Source: Maricaulaceae bacterium (lineage in GTDB: Bacteria; Pseudomonadota; Alphaproteobacteria; Caulobacterales; Maricaulaceae). From it: a stretch of 64,000 nt of DNA. Shown here one piece after another: positions 1-10,100 of the stretch (within the stretch, counting starts at the first letter, position 1; each line of letters begins with the position of its first letter). Below the pieces are notes generated by a model, which saw only the letters and a program-made list of their open reading frames with translations, had not been told where the DNA came from and did not search any database. Both the position numbers and the translations under genes were made by a program. Location: the NCBI GenBank assembly GCA_026126205.1, contig JAHCJP010000002.1, positions 310,001-374,000 of the forward strand, written 5' to 3'.

Positions 1-491
1 TTGACTTGGCTGATCAAAATGATGACGGCGATGCCGGCGGTGAAGCCGGTGACCACCGGGTCCGGAATGTATTTCACCCACGACCCAAGGCGCAGCAGCC
101 CGGCCAGAATCAGCACCATTCCGGCCATCAGCGTGGCGATGACCAGCCCGTCATAGCCGTGAACGGCGATGACGTTGAACACCACCACCACGAAGGCCCC
201 GGTCGGCCCGCCGATCTGATAGCGCGAGCCGCCCAGCGCCGAGATCAGGAAACCGGCGACGACGGCGGTGACCAGCCCCTTGTCGGGCGTCGCGCCCGAC
301 GCGATCGCCAGCGCCATGGCCAGCGGCAGGGCGACGATGGCCACCGTCAGCCCGGCCAGCGCGTCGGCGCGCAGATCGGCCCAGCCATAGCCGCGGCGCA
401 GAACCGTGTAGAGCTTCGGGGTATAGAGCCGCCAGCCCCCGATCAGGTCGGGGGTCCGCGGCGTGGCGGGTTTGCGGGCGGGAGTCTTCAA
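1..491 (-). CDS. SulP family inorganic anion transporter, N-terminal part
   Basis: Only about the first 163 codons are inside the window; the gene runs off the left edge. The sequence has a short cytoplasmic lead followed by hydrophobic segments. The conserved SulP stretch ADALAGLTVAIVALPLAMAL is visible, then SALGGSRYQIGGPTGAF and PDPVVTGFTAGIAVII, which are characteristic of the first half of the SulP (SLC26-like) membrane domain. Family members are inner-membrane sulfate, bicarbonate or related anion permeases; the substrate cannot be told from this part. An in-frame stop at 531-533 leaves TTG at 489-491 as the likely start, without an obvious Shine-Dalgarno sequence. The gene follows the NAGGN operon in the same direction and may be co-transcribed with it. 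Confidence 0.85.
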   Translation of the reverse strand, partial: MKTPARKPATPRTPDLIGGWRLYTPKLYTVLRRGYGWADLRADALAGLTVAIVALPLAMALAIASGATPDKGLVTAVVAGFLISALGGSRYQIGGPTGAFVVVVFNVIAVHGYDGLVIATLMAGMVLILAGLLRLGSWVKYIPDPVVTGFTAGIAVIILISQV

Positions 492-586
492 GGCGACCGG
501 CGGGGCGGGCGTGACAAGGGAATCAATCCCCTATGCGCCCGCCGCGCCGGTAATGCAAAATCACGCTTTGTTGCCGGAAGAGCGTT

Positions 587-1744
587 TCAGTCCGCCCGGT
601 GGCCTTCGGCGCCTTCCGCCGCCGCCAGCGGCAGTTCGGTGAAACCTTCCAGCGTGCCCGTCTCTTCCGCATCGCGGGCGATGTCGACCGCGCTGCGCGC
701 ATAGGCGGTCAGCAGCCGCGCCACCGACAACAGCGCGTCTTCATGCGTGCGCTCGTATCCGTGGCTGGCGTCGACACCGAAGGTGACCAGCGCCGTGCGC
801 ACGTCGGCCCCGCCCTCCACCGCCGAGGCGTTGTCGGAGCGGTAGTGGCGGAACAGGTCGCGCTGGAAGGGGATGGCGTGATGCTCGCACAGGCCGATCA
901 GCTTGCGGGTCAGGTGGAAATCGAACGGGCCGGTCATGTCGGCCATGGCGATGGTGACGCCGGTCTCCTTCGACGCCTGTCCCGGCGCGCAGGCCCCGTT
1001 GTCCACCGCCACCATCGCGGCGACGTCATGGGTGAGGATCGACGAGGCGCCGACGCCCACCTCTTCCGAAATCGAGAACAGGAACAGGGTGTCGACCACG
1101 GGCGTCACCTTCGCCTCGGTGATCGCCTTCATCGCCGCCAGCATGGCGGCTGCGCCCGCCTTGTCGTCGAGATGGCGCGAGGCGATATAGCCGTTGTCGA
1201 TGAACTCCGGCTGCGGATCGATGGCGATGATGTCGCCCACCGCGACCCCGAGGCGCTCGGCGTCCGCCGCGCTCTGCATCGGCGCGTCGACGCGCAGTTC
1301 GACATGGTCCCAGCCCACCGGCTGGGTATCGATCTCCTCGTTATAGACATGGCCCGAGGCCTTCAGCGGCAGGATGGCGCCGCGATAGCCGCCGCGGCCG
1401 GTGAACACGGTGCAGCGGGCGCCCTCGGCGAAGCGCGCCGACCAGTGACCGATCGGCGCCAGCCGCATGCGGCCATTGTCCTTGATGCCCGCCACCTGCG
1501 CGCCCAGCGTGTCGAGATGGCTGATGATCGCGCGGGCCGGCTGCGCCGCCTTGCCCGGAATGCGGGCGCGGATGGCGCCGCGCCGGGTCAGCTCGAACTC
1601 CACGCCCATGCGCTCAATCTCGGCGCAGGTCCAGCGCGCCGCCTCGTCGGTGTAACCGGTCGGGCTGGGGATGGAGAGCAGGGTTTTCAGCGTCTCCAGC
1701 AGATAGTCGCGATCAATGGGCGGCAGGGCGGGCTTGCGGGTCAT
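587..1744 (-). CDS. NAGGN-system M42 family peptidase
   Basis: 385-aa cytosolic metallopeptidase of the M42 (aminopeptidase/cellulase-like) family. Metal-ligand motifs are visible: SHLDT around residue 76, RHLDDKAG around 191 and SEEVG around 227. This subgroup is the one found next to asnO-like and ngg genes in loci for the osmoprotectant N-acetylglutaminylglutamine amide. It is presumed to act in turnover or processing of the dipeptide, but its reaction is not established. The ATG at 1742-1744 overlaps the stop of the upstream synthetase in an ATGA arrangement, so the two are translationally coupled. Confidence 0.92.
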   Translation of the reverse strand: MTRKPALPPIDRDYLLETLKTLLSIPSPTGYTDEAARWTCAEIERMGVEFELTRRGAIRARIPGKAAQPARAIISHLDTLGAQVAGIKDNGRMRLAPIGHWSARFAEGARCTVFTGRGGYRGAILPLKASGHVYNEEIDTQPVGWDHVELRVDAPMQSAADAERLGVAVGDIIAIDPQPEFIDNGYIASRHLDDKAGAAAMLAAMKAITEAKVTPVVDTLFLFSISEEVGVGASSILTHDVAAMVAVDNGACAPGQASKETGVTIAMADMTGPFDFHLTRKLIGLCEHHAIPFQRDLFRHYRSDNASAVEGGADVRTALVTFGVDASHGYERTHEDALLSVARLLTAYARSAVDIARDAEETGTLEGFTELPLAAAEGAEGHRAD

Positions 1745-3513
1745 GACTCCTCGGCGTCGGTTCGGGCGGACTGGGGGAACAGCAGGTCTATGAAGCGTTC
1801 GGCCGTCGGCTGCGGCTCGTGATTGGCCAGGCCCGGGCGCTCATTGGCCTCGATGAACACGAACTGGCCGCGATCCGGCGCCTCGACAATAAAATCCATG
1901 CCGGCGACGGGAATGCCGATGGCGTCCGCGGCCTTCAGCGCCGCCTCGGCGATATCGGGGTGCAGAACGCCGGTCACGTCGTGCAGCGTGCCGCCGGTGT
2001 GCAGATTGGCGGTGCGGCGCACCTCGATACGCTCGCCCTTGGGCAGGACATCGTCCAGCGCATGGCCCGCGGCCTTCACGCAGCGTTCGGTCTCGGCGTC
2101 CAGCGGGATGGTGGATTCCCCGCCCGTCGCCGCGGCGCGGCGGCGCGACAGTCCCTCGATCAGCTTGCGTACGCTGGTCTTGCCGTCGCCGGCGACCGAA
2201 GGCCGCTTGCGCAGCGCCGCGGCCACCACCTCGCCGCCGATCACCACCACGCGCAGATCATCGCCCGGCGCATAGGTTTCGACCAGCACGTCCGGGCATT
2301 GTGCGCGCGCCGCGGCGATGGCGGTTTTCATCTCCGCCGCCGTCTTGACACCGACGCTGACCCCCCGGCCCTGTTCGCCGCGCACCGGCTTGACCACCAC
2401 CGACCCGGCGCGTTTCAGCAGCGCCTTCACCGCCGCTGCGTCATCGGCGGAAACCGCCTCGGCCACCGGAATGCCGGCCCGGCGGGCGATGCGCCGGGTG
2501 ACCTGCTTGTCGTCGCAGCGGCTCATGGCCACCGCGGTGGTCAGTTCGGACAATGATTCCCGGCACACGACCGAGCGGCCGCCCCAGGTGAGCCGGAAGA
2601 AGCCGCCCTCGGCGTCCAGAACCTCCACGGCGATGCCGCGGCGGCGGGCCTCGGCGGTGATGATGCGGGCATAGGGATTCAGTTTCGCCTCTTCCGGGTC
2701 TTCGCCGGCGAACAGGCTTTCATTGATCGGGTTCTTGCGCTTGACCGAGAAGAACGGCACGCGGCGAAAGCCGAGTCGTTCGTACAGCGCGATGGCGTGT
2801 TCATTGTCGTGCAGCACCGACAGGTCCAGATACGCCGCGCCACGCGCCAGCATGTGTTCGGCCAGGCGCCGCACCAGCATCTCGCCGATGCGGGCGTGCG
2901 TGGCGCGCGGATCGACAGCCAGGCACCACAGCGAGGCGCCGCGCTCGGGATCGTTGAAGGCGCGGGCATGGTCGACGCCGGTGATAGCGCCGATCACCTC
3001 GCCGCTGTGTTCATCCTCGGCCACGAATACGGTCAGCACCCGGCTGTCGCGCCGTTTCCAGAAAAATTCCGGCGCCACCGGCACCATGCCGTGCGCCGCA
3101 TAGATGCGGTTGACGGCGCGGGCGTCGGCCTCTGACGTCAGACGGCGAATCAGGAAGCCGCGCGCCGTCTCGCGCGGCGGGCGGTATCCGGCCAGATCCA
3201 GCCGGTAGGTGTGCGACGGGTCCAGGAACAGCGCCTGCGGCGCCTGGGCCAGCAGCACATGCGGATCGCGCACATACACGGCGATGTCGCGACGGCCGGC
3301 CTGTTCGGCCTCCAGTGCGGCGTAAAGCGCCTCGGCGCTGGCGAAGGACTGGGCGAACACCAGCCGGCCCCAGCCGCAATCGAGGATCGCATCCGGCGTC
3401 ATCGGCGCCGCGCCGTCTTTCACCGGCGCTTCACCGGCCAGGCCGCGCTTGCGCCGCAGCCGGTGGTCCAGCGCCCGGGCGCTGGCTCGCGGCGGATGCG
3501 CGGGGCCGCTCAC
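1741..3513 (-). CDS. ngg: N-acetylglutaminylglutamine synthetase (GNAT-ATP-grasp fusion)
   Basis: 590-aa two-domain enzyme of NAGGN synthesis. A GNAT acetyltransferase domain (about residues 120-258) precedes an ATP-grasp ligase domain (about 285-575). This matches the known role: N-acetylation of glutamine and ATP-dependent joining to a second glutamine. In the ATP-grasp part VVVKPVRGEQGRGVSVGV is the glycine-rich nucleotide loop and FVFIEANERPGL carries the Mg-binding Glu/Asn. The start is GTG at 3511-3513, overlapping the asnO-like stop by four bases (GTGA), and the stop overlaps the M42 peptidase start. The three genes therefore form one coupled operon. Confidence 0.93.
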   Translation of the reverse strand: MSGPAHPPRASARALDHRLRRKRGLAGEAPVKDGAAPMTPDAILDCGWGRLVFAQSFASAEALYAALEAEQAGRRDIAVYVRDPHVLLAQAPQALFLDPSHTYRLDLAGYRPPRETARGFLIRRLTSEADARAVNRIYAAHGMVPVAPEFFWKRRDSRVLTVFVAEDEHSGEVIGAITGVDHARAFNDPERGASLWCLAVDPRATHARIGEMLVRRLAEHMLARGAAYLDLSVLHDNEHAIALYERLGFRRVPFFSVKRKNPINESLFAGEDPEEAKLNPYARIITAEARRRGIAVEVLDAEGGFFRLTWGGRSVVCRESLSELTTAVAMSRCDDKQVTRRIARRAGIPVAEAVSADDAAAVKALLKRAGSVVVKPVRGEQGRGVSVGVKTAAEMKTAIAAARAQCPDVLVETYAPGDDLRVVVIGGEVVAAALRKRPSVAGDGKTSVRKLIEGLSRRRAAATGGESTIPLDAETERCVKAAGHALDDVLPKGERIEVRRTANLHTGGTLHDVTGVLHPDIAEAALKAADAIGIPVAGMDFIVEAPDRGQFVFIEANERPGLANHEPQPTAERFIDLLFPQSARTDAEES

Positions 3514-5309
3514 GCCGCCCGCGCGGCCTGCGCCGCCGCGCCGTCATGTTCGGCCAGCCACAACGCCAGCACCCCCGCCTGCCAAAGCTTTGAGCCGCGC
3601 AGCGGCGTTATCTGGCCCTCCGGATCGGCGAGCAGGCGGTCGACATAGGCGCCGCGCATGATGCCGCGATCGCGGAAATCCTTCGACGTCACGGCGTCGC
3701 GCACCAGCTCCAGATAGGGGCCGCGCAGATATTTCAGCGCCGGAACCGGGAAATAGCCCTTCGGCCGGTCGATCACTTCATGGGGCAGCACGTCGCGGCC
3801 GATGGTCTTCAATACGCCCTTGCCGCCATCGGCGGTCTTCAGCGCCGCCGGGCAGCGCGCGGCCAGCTCCACCAGTTCATGGTCCAGAAACGGCGTGCGC
3901 GCCTCCAGCCCGAAGGCCATGGTCATGTTGTCGACCCGCTTGACCGGATCGTCGACCAGCATGACATGGCTGTCGATGCGCAGCGCCTTGTCGACCGGGC
4001 TTGAGGCGCCGGGACGGGCGAAATGTTCGCGCACATAATCCAGGGCGTGGTCTGCGCCCTGCCAGCGCGGGTCCAGCGTTTCTCTCATTTCGGCGTGATC
4101 GCGGTCGAAAAAGGCGGCGGCGTAGGCGGCCAGCGGATCATTGGCCCCCGCCATCGGCGGATACCAGTGATAGCCGGCGAACACCTCGTCCGCGCCCTGG
4201 CCGGACTGCACCACCTTCACATGCTTCGAGACCTCTTCGGACAGCAGGTAGAAGCCGACGCAGTCATGGCTGGTCATCGGTTCGGACATGGCGCGCACCA
4301 CCCCTTCCAACGCCGGCAGCGCGCGTTTGGTTTCAACGATGATCTTGTGATGCGCAGTCCCGAAGCGTTCGGCGATGATGTCGGAATACTGGAATTCGTC
4401 GCCCGCCTCGCCGCCGACGCTCTCGAAGCCGATCGAGAACGTGTTCAGCCCCTTCGCCCCCGCCTCAGCCAGCAGCGCCACGATCAGCGACGAATCCAGC
4501 CCGCCGGACAGCAGCACCCCCACCGGCACGTCGGCGACCAGGCGGCGCTTCACCGCCGCGCGCAGGGCCGCCTCGATGCGCTCGCGCCAGTCCTGCTCCG
4601 TAAGCTTCGCCTCGTCCGGCGCCGGGTCATAGGACGGCGACCAGTACTGGTGCTGTTTGCGGCGCCCGTCCGGCTCCACGGTCATCACCGTGGCGGGGGG
4701 CAGTTTGCGCACCCCGGCGAACAGGGTGCGCGGCGGCGGCACGACGGCGTGGAAGCTGAAATAATGGTTCAGCGCCACGGGATCGATCGACCGGTCGACG
4801 CCCCCCGCCGCCAGCAGCGCCGGCAGGGTGGAGGCGAAGCGCAGCCCGTTCGCCAGCTCGCTGTAATACAACGGCTTGATGCCCAGCCGGTCGCGCGCCA
4901 GCGTCAGGCGGCCGCTGTCCCGCTCGGCGATGGCGAAGGCGAACATACCCTTGAACCGGTTCACGCAATCCGGCCCCCAGGCGTGGAACGCCTTCAGGAT
5001 CACCTCGGTGTCGCTGGTGGAGAAGAAGCGATAGCCCTTGCCCTCCAGTTCGGCGCGCAGTTCGCGGTGGTTGTAGATGCAGCCGTTGAAGGCCAGCGTC
5101 AGGCCGAGCTCCGCATCCTCCATCGGCTGGCGGCCGGCCTCGGACAGATCGATGATCTTCAGCCGCCGGTGCGCCAGACCGGTCGGGCCGCGCACGGCCA
5201 GACCCGCCCCGTCCGGGCCGCGCGGCACCATGCTGGCCGCCATGGCCGACAGGGCGCCCGCATCGGCGGGACTGGCGTCAAAACGTATTTCACCGGCGAG
5301 TCCGCACAT
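3510..5309 (-). CDS. N-acetylglutaminylglutamine amidotransferase (AsnO-like)
   Basis: 599-aa class II glutamine amidotransferase related to asparagine synthetase B. The chosen ATG (5307-5309) makes the catalytic nucleophile Cys2 (MCGLAGEIRF), as required after Met removal. It is preceded by AAGGAAAG at a normal distance. An upstream in-frame start would bury the Cys and is rejected. The glutaminase domain fills about residues 2-210, and the synthetase domain shows the PP-loop SGGLDSS at about 268-274. In NAGGN loci this enzyme amidates the C-terminus of the acetylated dipeptide. It is the first gene of the three-gene osmolyte operon. Confidence 0.93.
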   Translation of the reverse strand: MCGLAGEIRFDASPADAGALSAMAASMVPRGPDGAGLAVRGPTGLAHRRLKIIDLSEAGRQPMEDAELGLTLAFNGCIYNHRELRAELEGKGYRFFSTSDTEVILKAFHAWGPDCVNRFKGMFAFAIAERDSGRLTLARDRLGIKPLYYSELANGLRFASTLPALLAAGGVDRSIDPVALNHYFSFHAVVPPPRTLFAGVRKLPPATVMTVEPDGRRKQHQYWSPSYDPAPDEAKLTEQDWRERIEAALRAAVKRRLVADVPVGVLLSGGLDSSLIVALLAEAGAKGLNTFSIGFESVGGEAGDEFQYSDIIAERFGTAHHKIIVETKRALPALEGVVRAMSEPMTSHDCVGFYLLSEEVSKHVKVVQSGQGADEVFAGYHWYPPMAGANDPLAAYAAAFFDRDHAEMRETLDPRWQGADHALDYVREHFARPGASSPVDKALRIDSHVMLVDDPVKRVDNMTMAFGLEARTPFLDHELVELAARCPAALKTADGGKGVLKTIGRDVLPHEVIDRPKGYFPVPALKYLRGPYLELVRDAVTSKDFRDRGIMRGAYVDRLLADPEGQITPLRGSKLWQAGVLALWLAEHDGAAAQAARAA

Positions 5310-5585
5310 CGGATCGTCTTTCCTTATACGACAGAATTGGAGAAACACCACGCAGGCAGGCGCAGCGAAGCGGGTTCGCCGAAATAGTTATATGTTCGAT
5401 TAAGCCAAATCAATGTAAACGCTGCATGTTGGGTCCATTCGACGCATCCTGAAGTGATATTTTCACCGGATTGTCATGCGCCACGTGCTTGATCCGGCGA
5501 AATCCGCCACTATGTTGCGCGCCTCAACCGTTCCCCAGTCGCCCGTCGTGCGGCCGCACCGCTGGCCGCGCGCGAAGGAGGTTTA

Positions 5586-6083
5586 GTGAATCACCGCCAT
5601 TCCCGTACGCCCCGCCGTTTCGTTCCCGCCGGCCGCATCGCCGCCGTCGCCGCCCCCAGCTTCAACGCCGACGATCTGCTGACCGCGTCCGAGCCGCTGG
5701 AGCGCCGCGGCTATTCCGTCGCCGTGGTCTCGAACAAGGTCGCCATGCTGACTGCGAAGACCACGCGCGGCGAGGACGTGCACTTCGTGCCCGCCTCCAC
5801 CGTCGGCGACATGGATTTCGACCGTTATTGCGGCCTGATCCTGCCCGGCGGCGCATCGGAAATCGGCGACAGCGCCCGGGCGGCGGTGGACCGCTTCCTG
5901 AAGGCCGGCAAGCCGGTGATCGCGTTGTCAGACGGGGTGGCGCTGCTGGCCGAGGCCGCGAACGCGCCTGACGCCGCCGGCGCCGAGGCCGCGATCTCCG
6001 TGCGCGGCCAGGTGTTCGCGGCCCGCGGCGAGACCGCGGCGGCGGACGCCGCCGATGTTTTCGCTGAAGCCGTCGCAGCCTAG
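5586..6083 (+). CDS. DJ-1/PfpI-like protein lacking the catalytic Cys
   Basis: 165-aa protein with the DJ-1/PfpI fold: the LILPGGAS strand-turn at about residues 84-91 and the nucleophile-elbow region PVIALSDGVALLAEA at about 110-124. In active members the elbow reads approximately AICHG. Here the Cys is Ser115 and the following His is Asp116, so glyoxalase, deglycase or protease chemistry is unlikely. The start is GTG at 5586, with a strong AAGGAGG five bases upstream. It is divergent from the NAGGN operon and stands alone. A role as a non-enzymatic or ligand-binding DJ-1 paralogue is only inference. Confidence 0.8.
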   Translation: MNHRHSRTPRRFVPAGRIAAVAAPSFNADDLLTASEPLERRGYSVAVVSNKVAMLTAKTTRGEDVHFVPASTVGDMDFDRYCGLILPGGASEIGDSARAAVDRFLKAGKPVIALSDGVALLAEAANAPDAAGAEAAISVRGQVFAARGETAAADAADVFAEAVAA

Positions 6084-6102
6084 CATTCCTCACGGCGATG
6101 TG

Positions 6103-6130
6103 ACCGGCGGCGCTTAGGCGCCGCGCCGGT
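6103..6130 (+). terminator. GC-rich hairpin downstream of the DJ-1-like gene
   Basis: An interrupted stem pairs ACCGGC with GCCGGT and GGCGC with GCGCC around a TTAG loop, 20 bases after the stop. No run of T follows, so it may stabilise the 3' end or only weakly terminate. Confidence 0.35.
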
Positions 6131-6224
6131 GTTGACATATATCAGGCATCAGAAGGTTGCGAACCGCCGCCGTAATCCGCCCGTCATGTTCCGTTAAGGC
6201 GCGGGGACGGCTTGTGGAGTCTTT

Positions 6225-6315
6225 GAAAACAGGCCTCGGCATGCGTCCCCCCAGCCTGACGTATCGAGGCCTGTCAGGCGCCGCCGGGCATTCCCTGTCC
6301 CCGCCCGGCGGCGCC
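6225..6315 (-). terminator. Tandem hairpins with U-tract downstream of the SDR gene
   Basis: Reading leftward from the SDR stop, a 13-bp perfect stem (6277-6289 with 6303-6315) comes first. A second, 10-bp perfect stem follows (ACAGGCCTCG at 6229-6238 with CGAGGCCTGT at 6265-6274). The second is followed on the minus strand by TTTTC, the layout of a Rho-independent terminator. Confidence 0.6.
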
Positions 6316-6323
6316 GCCTTTCC

Positions 6324-7016
6324 TCACCATTCGATCTCGCGTCCGTCGTAATTGAAGAAGCGGCCGCTGGCCTGCAGCGTCAGCGCGTCGATCACCGCCT
6401 GCTGGCCGCGCGCCGAATCCTCCGCCGTCAGCGTCGCGCCCGGCCCGCCCATGTCGGTCTTGACCCAGCCGGGATGCAGGACCGCCACGGCGATCCCGCG
6501 CGGCCTCAGGTCTATGGCCAGCGACTTGCCCACCGCGTTCAGCGCCGCCTTGGAGGCGCGGTAGGCGTAGTAACCGCCGGAGCCGTTGTCGCCGATCGAG
6601 CCCATGCGGCTGGACTGCAGGACGATCTTCTTCGCTTGCGACTTCGCCACGCGGTCCGCGAACGCCTCGGCCAGCGCCAGCGGCGCCTGGGCGTTGACGC
6701 GCATCAGCTCGATAAAGGCCTCGTCCGCCGCCGCGCCGAAGCCCTGCCGCCCGCGCGGCCCCATCAGGCCGGCGTTGGCGAACAGCACGTCCACCGGCCC
6801 GGAGGCCGCCGCCGCCAGCGCCCTGGCCGAGGCCGGATCCGCCGCGTCATAGGCATGGACCGACAGGCGCCCGCCGCCATCATCCAGCGCGTTCAGCGCC
6901 GCGGCGGCGCCGGGGTTGCGGCAGGCGGCGATAACGCGCCGGCCGCGCTGCAGGTAAAGCGCCGCATGGGCGAGACCGAGGCCGCGATTGGCCCCCGTGA
7001 TCAAAACCGTTTCCAT
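6324..7016 (-). CDS. SDR family oxidoreductase
   Basis: 230-aa classical short-chain dehydrogenase/reductase. The NAD(P)-binding TGANRGLG lies at residues 7-14 and the NAG motif at about 81-83. The catalytic Ser is in VLQSSRMGS (135/136), and the YxxxK pair is Tyr152/Lys156. The sequence resembles the C-factor/CsgA-like subgroup; the substrate is unknown. It is divergent from the glutamate dehydrogenase gene across about 150 bp that should hold both promoters. Confidence 0.85.
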   Translation of the reverse strand: METVLITGANRGLGLAHAALYLQRGRRVIAACRNPGAAAALNALDDGGGRLSVHAYDAADPASARALAAAASGPVDVLFANAGLMGPRGRQGFGAAADEAFIELMRVNAQAPLALAEAFADRVAKSQAKKIVLQSSRMGSIGDNGSGGYYAYRASKAALNAVGKSLAIDLRPRGIAVAVLHPGWVKTDMGGPGATLTAEDSARGQQAVIDALTLQASGRFFNYDGREIEW

Positions 7017-7168
7017 CTTCCACGCTCCCGTTGCGGTCCAGGCGCGGCCATGCTAGCGCCCCGCCTGCGCGTGGCCAGCCCGGCTCGCGCGGCGCCGTGT
7101 GGCGCTTGAACGCCGCGCGAACCCGGCTAGGCTCGCGCAAGGATCGACCGAACGGGGGAGCGGCAGGC

Positions 7169-10100
7169 ATGACCGCCGGCGCCGGCGTAGTTTACGCCTT
7201 CAAACGGGCCGCTTTCGACAAGGCCGCGGCCGCCACCTGGAAACAGGCCTTCTCCGCCCCGCCCGATGCTGCGGCGAAATCGCTTCTGGCCCAGATCTAC
7301 GACGACGCGCTGGCCGAGGATCTCGAAGGCGTCTCCGCCGACGCCCTGGCGCGGCTGGCCGCCGGGTTCTGGGGATGGAGCGCCGGGCGCAAACCGGGCC
7401 AGATCATCGTGCGCGTGTTCAAGGCCGGGGGCGGCCTGCGGCGCGACATTCTTGAAATCGCCGGGCCGGACCGGCCTTTCCTTGTCGATTCGGTGATGGG
7501 CGAGATCGGGGCGCAGGGCCTGGACGTGCTGGCCATGTTCCACCCGATCATCACCGTGAAGCGCCCGGGTGAAGCGCGCGCGCGCGACGAATCGCTGATC
7601 CAGGTGCATGTCGAGCCGCTGGACAGCTCGGCCCGCGAGCGGCTGGAAACCGGCGTGCGCGACACCCTGAACGACGTGGCGCAGGCCACACAGGACTGGG
7701 CCGACATGCGCAAGGCTATGGATGATTCCATCGCCCGCCTGGAAGGCGCCGAAACCCGCGGCGACGCGGAGGAAAAGACCGAGGCGCTGGCTTTCCTGCG
7801 CTGGTTGCGCGACGACCATTTCGCCTTCCTGGGCAGCCGTATTTATGATTTCGGCATCGGTGAAGACGGCGCCGTCGAGGCGCGGCAGCCGAGGGTGCGC
7901 AAGGGGTCCGGCCTCGGCATATTGCGCGATTCCAGCCGCCACGTGCTGCGCAAGGGGTCCGAGCCGGCGATGCTGACTCCGGCGATCGAGGCGTTCCTGA
8001 ACGAACCCAGCCCGATCATCGTCGCCAAGGCCAATATCAAGTCGCGCGTCCACCGCCGCGTGTACATGGATTATATCGGCGTCAAGCAGTACCGCGAGGA
8101 TGGCGCGGTTTGCGGCGAGGCGCGCTTTGTCGGCCTGTTCACGGCCGAGGCCTATGACCGCATGGCGCGCGACGTTCCGCTGTTGCGCCGCAAGGTGCGC
8201 CGGGTGCTGGAGCGCGCCGGTAAAACGCCCGGAACCCACAACGAAAAGAAGCTGCGCAACATCGTCGAGAACTATCCGCGCGACGAGCTGTTCCAGGCCA
8301 ACGAGGACGAGCTGCTGGAGATCAGCCTCGGCGTGCTGCACCTGTTCGACCGGCCGCGCACCAAGATGTTCATCCGCCGCGACCGGTTCGACCGCTTCAT
8401 ATCGGTGCTGCTGTTCGTGCCGCGCGACCGCTACAGCTCGAAGGTGCGCGAACAGGCGGGCGAGCTGATCCGCGAGGCCTATAACGGCCGCATGTCGGCC
8501 TATTATCCGCAGTTCGGCGACGGCCCGCTGGCGCGGGTGCATTTCATCATCGGGCTTGAACCCTACAATCACCCCGAGCCGGACCTTTACGAACTGGAAC
8601 GCCGGGTCGCGCATCTGGCGCGCACCTGGGACGATGATTTCGTTTCGCTGGCGCGCGACAGATTCGACGAGCCGCTGCGCGCGCGCCTGCCCGCCTGGCG
8701 CGACGCCTTCACCGCCGGCTATCGCGAGCGCTATGGCGCCGAAGAGGCCGTCGCCGACATGGCGCGCATCGAGGCGCTGGCCGGGGAGAACACCCTCGAC
8801 GCCCGCCTGCGCCGCGATCCGGAAGATTCCGGCGATCGCCTGCGCCTGAAAATCTATCAGTCCGGGGCGCCGGTGACTTTGTCGGCGGTGCTGCCCGTGC
8901 TGGAGAACATGGGTCTGACCGTGCTGGCGGAGGCCGGTTACCCGGTTCGCCGCAAGGCGCTGAACGGCGCCGACCCGCCGCTGGTCTGGGCGCATGACTT
9001 CGAAATGCGTTTCGCCGGGCTGGGCGAACGGCCGGTCGAGGAGATCGCCCCGGCTTTCGAGGCGGCGCTGCTGGCCGTGTTCGACGGCCGCGCCGAGGAT
9101 GACGGCTTCAACCGGCTGATCCTTCAACTGGGCGTCGGCTGGCGCGACGCCGCTTTCCTGCGCGCCTGCGCGCGTTATCGCCAGCAGTCGGGCATGGACC
9201 CGTCGCAGGCGATCCAGGAAGAGGCCCTGGCCGCCAATCCGAAGATCGTCGCCGGGCTGCTGGAGCTGGCGAAGGTCAAGTTCGATCCGTCGCTGGATCT
9301 CGACATGGCGGCGCGCAAGCAGAAGGCCGACGAAATCGACGACTCCCTGCGCGCGGCGCTGGACGCGGTCGCCAGCCTTGATCATGACCGGGTGCTGCGC
9401 CGGCTGCTGCGCCTGGTCGAGGCGACGCTGCGGACCAATTTCCACCAGGCCGGGCCGGACGGGGCGCCGCTGGACCATATCTGCCTGAAGATCGCCAGCC
9501 GCGATCTCGAGGACCTGCCGCTGCCCAAGCCCTATCGCGAGATTTTCGTCTGCTCGCCGCAGGTGGAGGGCGTTCATCTGCGCTTCGGCCCTGTCGCGCG
9601 CGGCGGACTACGCTGGTCGGACCGGCGCGATGATTTCCGCACCGAGGTGCTGGGCCTGGTCAAGGCGCAGCAGGTGAAGAACGCCGTCATCGTGCCTGTC
9701 GGCTCCAAGGGCGGCTTCTACCCCAAGCAGTTGCCGCGCGGCGGAAGCCGGGAAGAGGTGCAGGCCGAAGGGGTGAGCGCCTACAAGGCCTTCATCCGCG
9801 GCCTGCTGGACGTGACCGACAATATCGGGCCGGACGGGGCGGTGGTCCCGCCGGACGGCGTGGTGCGCTGGGACGCCGACGACCCCTATCTGGTGGTCGC
9901 CGCCGACAAGGGCACCGCGACCTTCTCCGACATCGCCAACGGCGTGGCGGTGGACGAATACGATTTCTGGCTCGGCGACGCCTTCGCCTCCGGCGGCTCT
10001 GCCGGCTATGACCACAAGGGCATGGGCATCACCGCCCGCGGCGCCTGGGAATCGGTGAAGCGGCATTTCCGCGAGATGGGCAAGGACATCCAGTCGGAGC

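Noticed and set aside
6133..6160. TTGACA at about 6133 as a promoter for a rightward small RNA
   Set aside because: No -10 element at the right distance, and the hairpins downstream fit better as the minus-strand terminator of the SDR gene.
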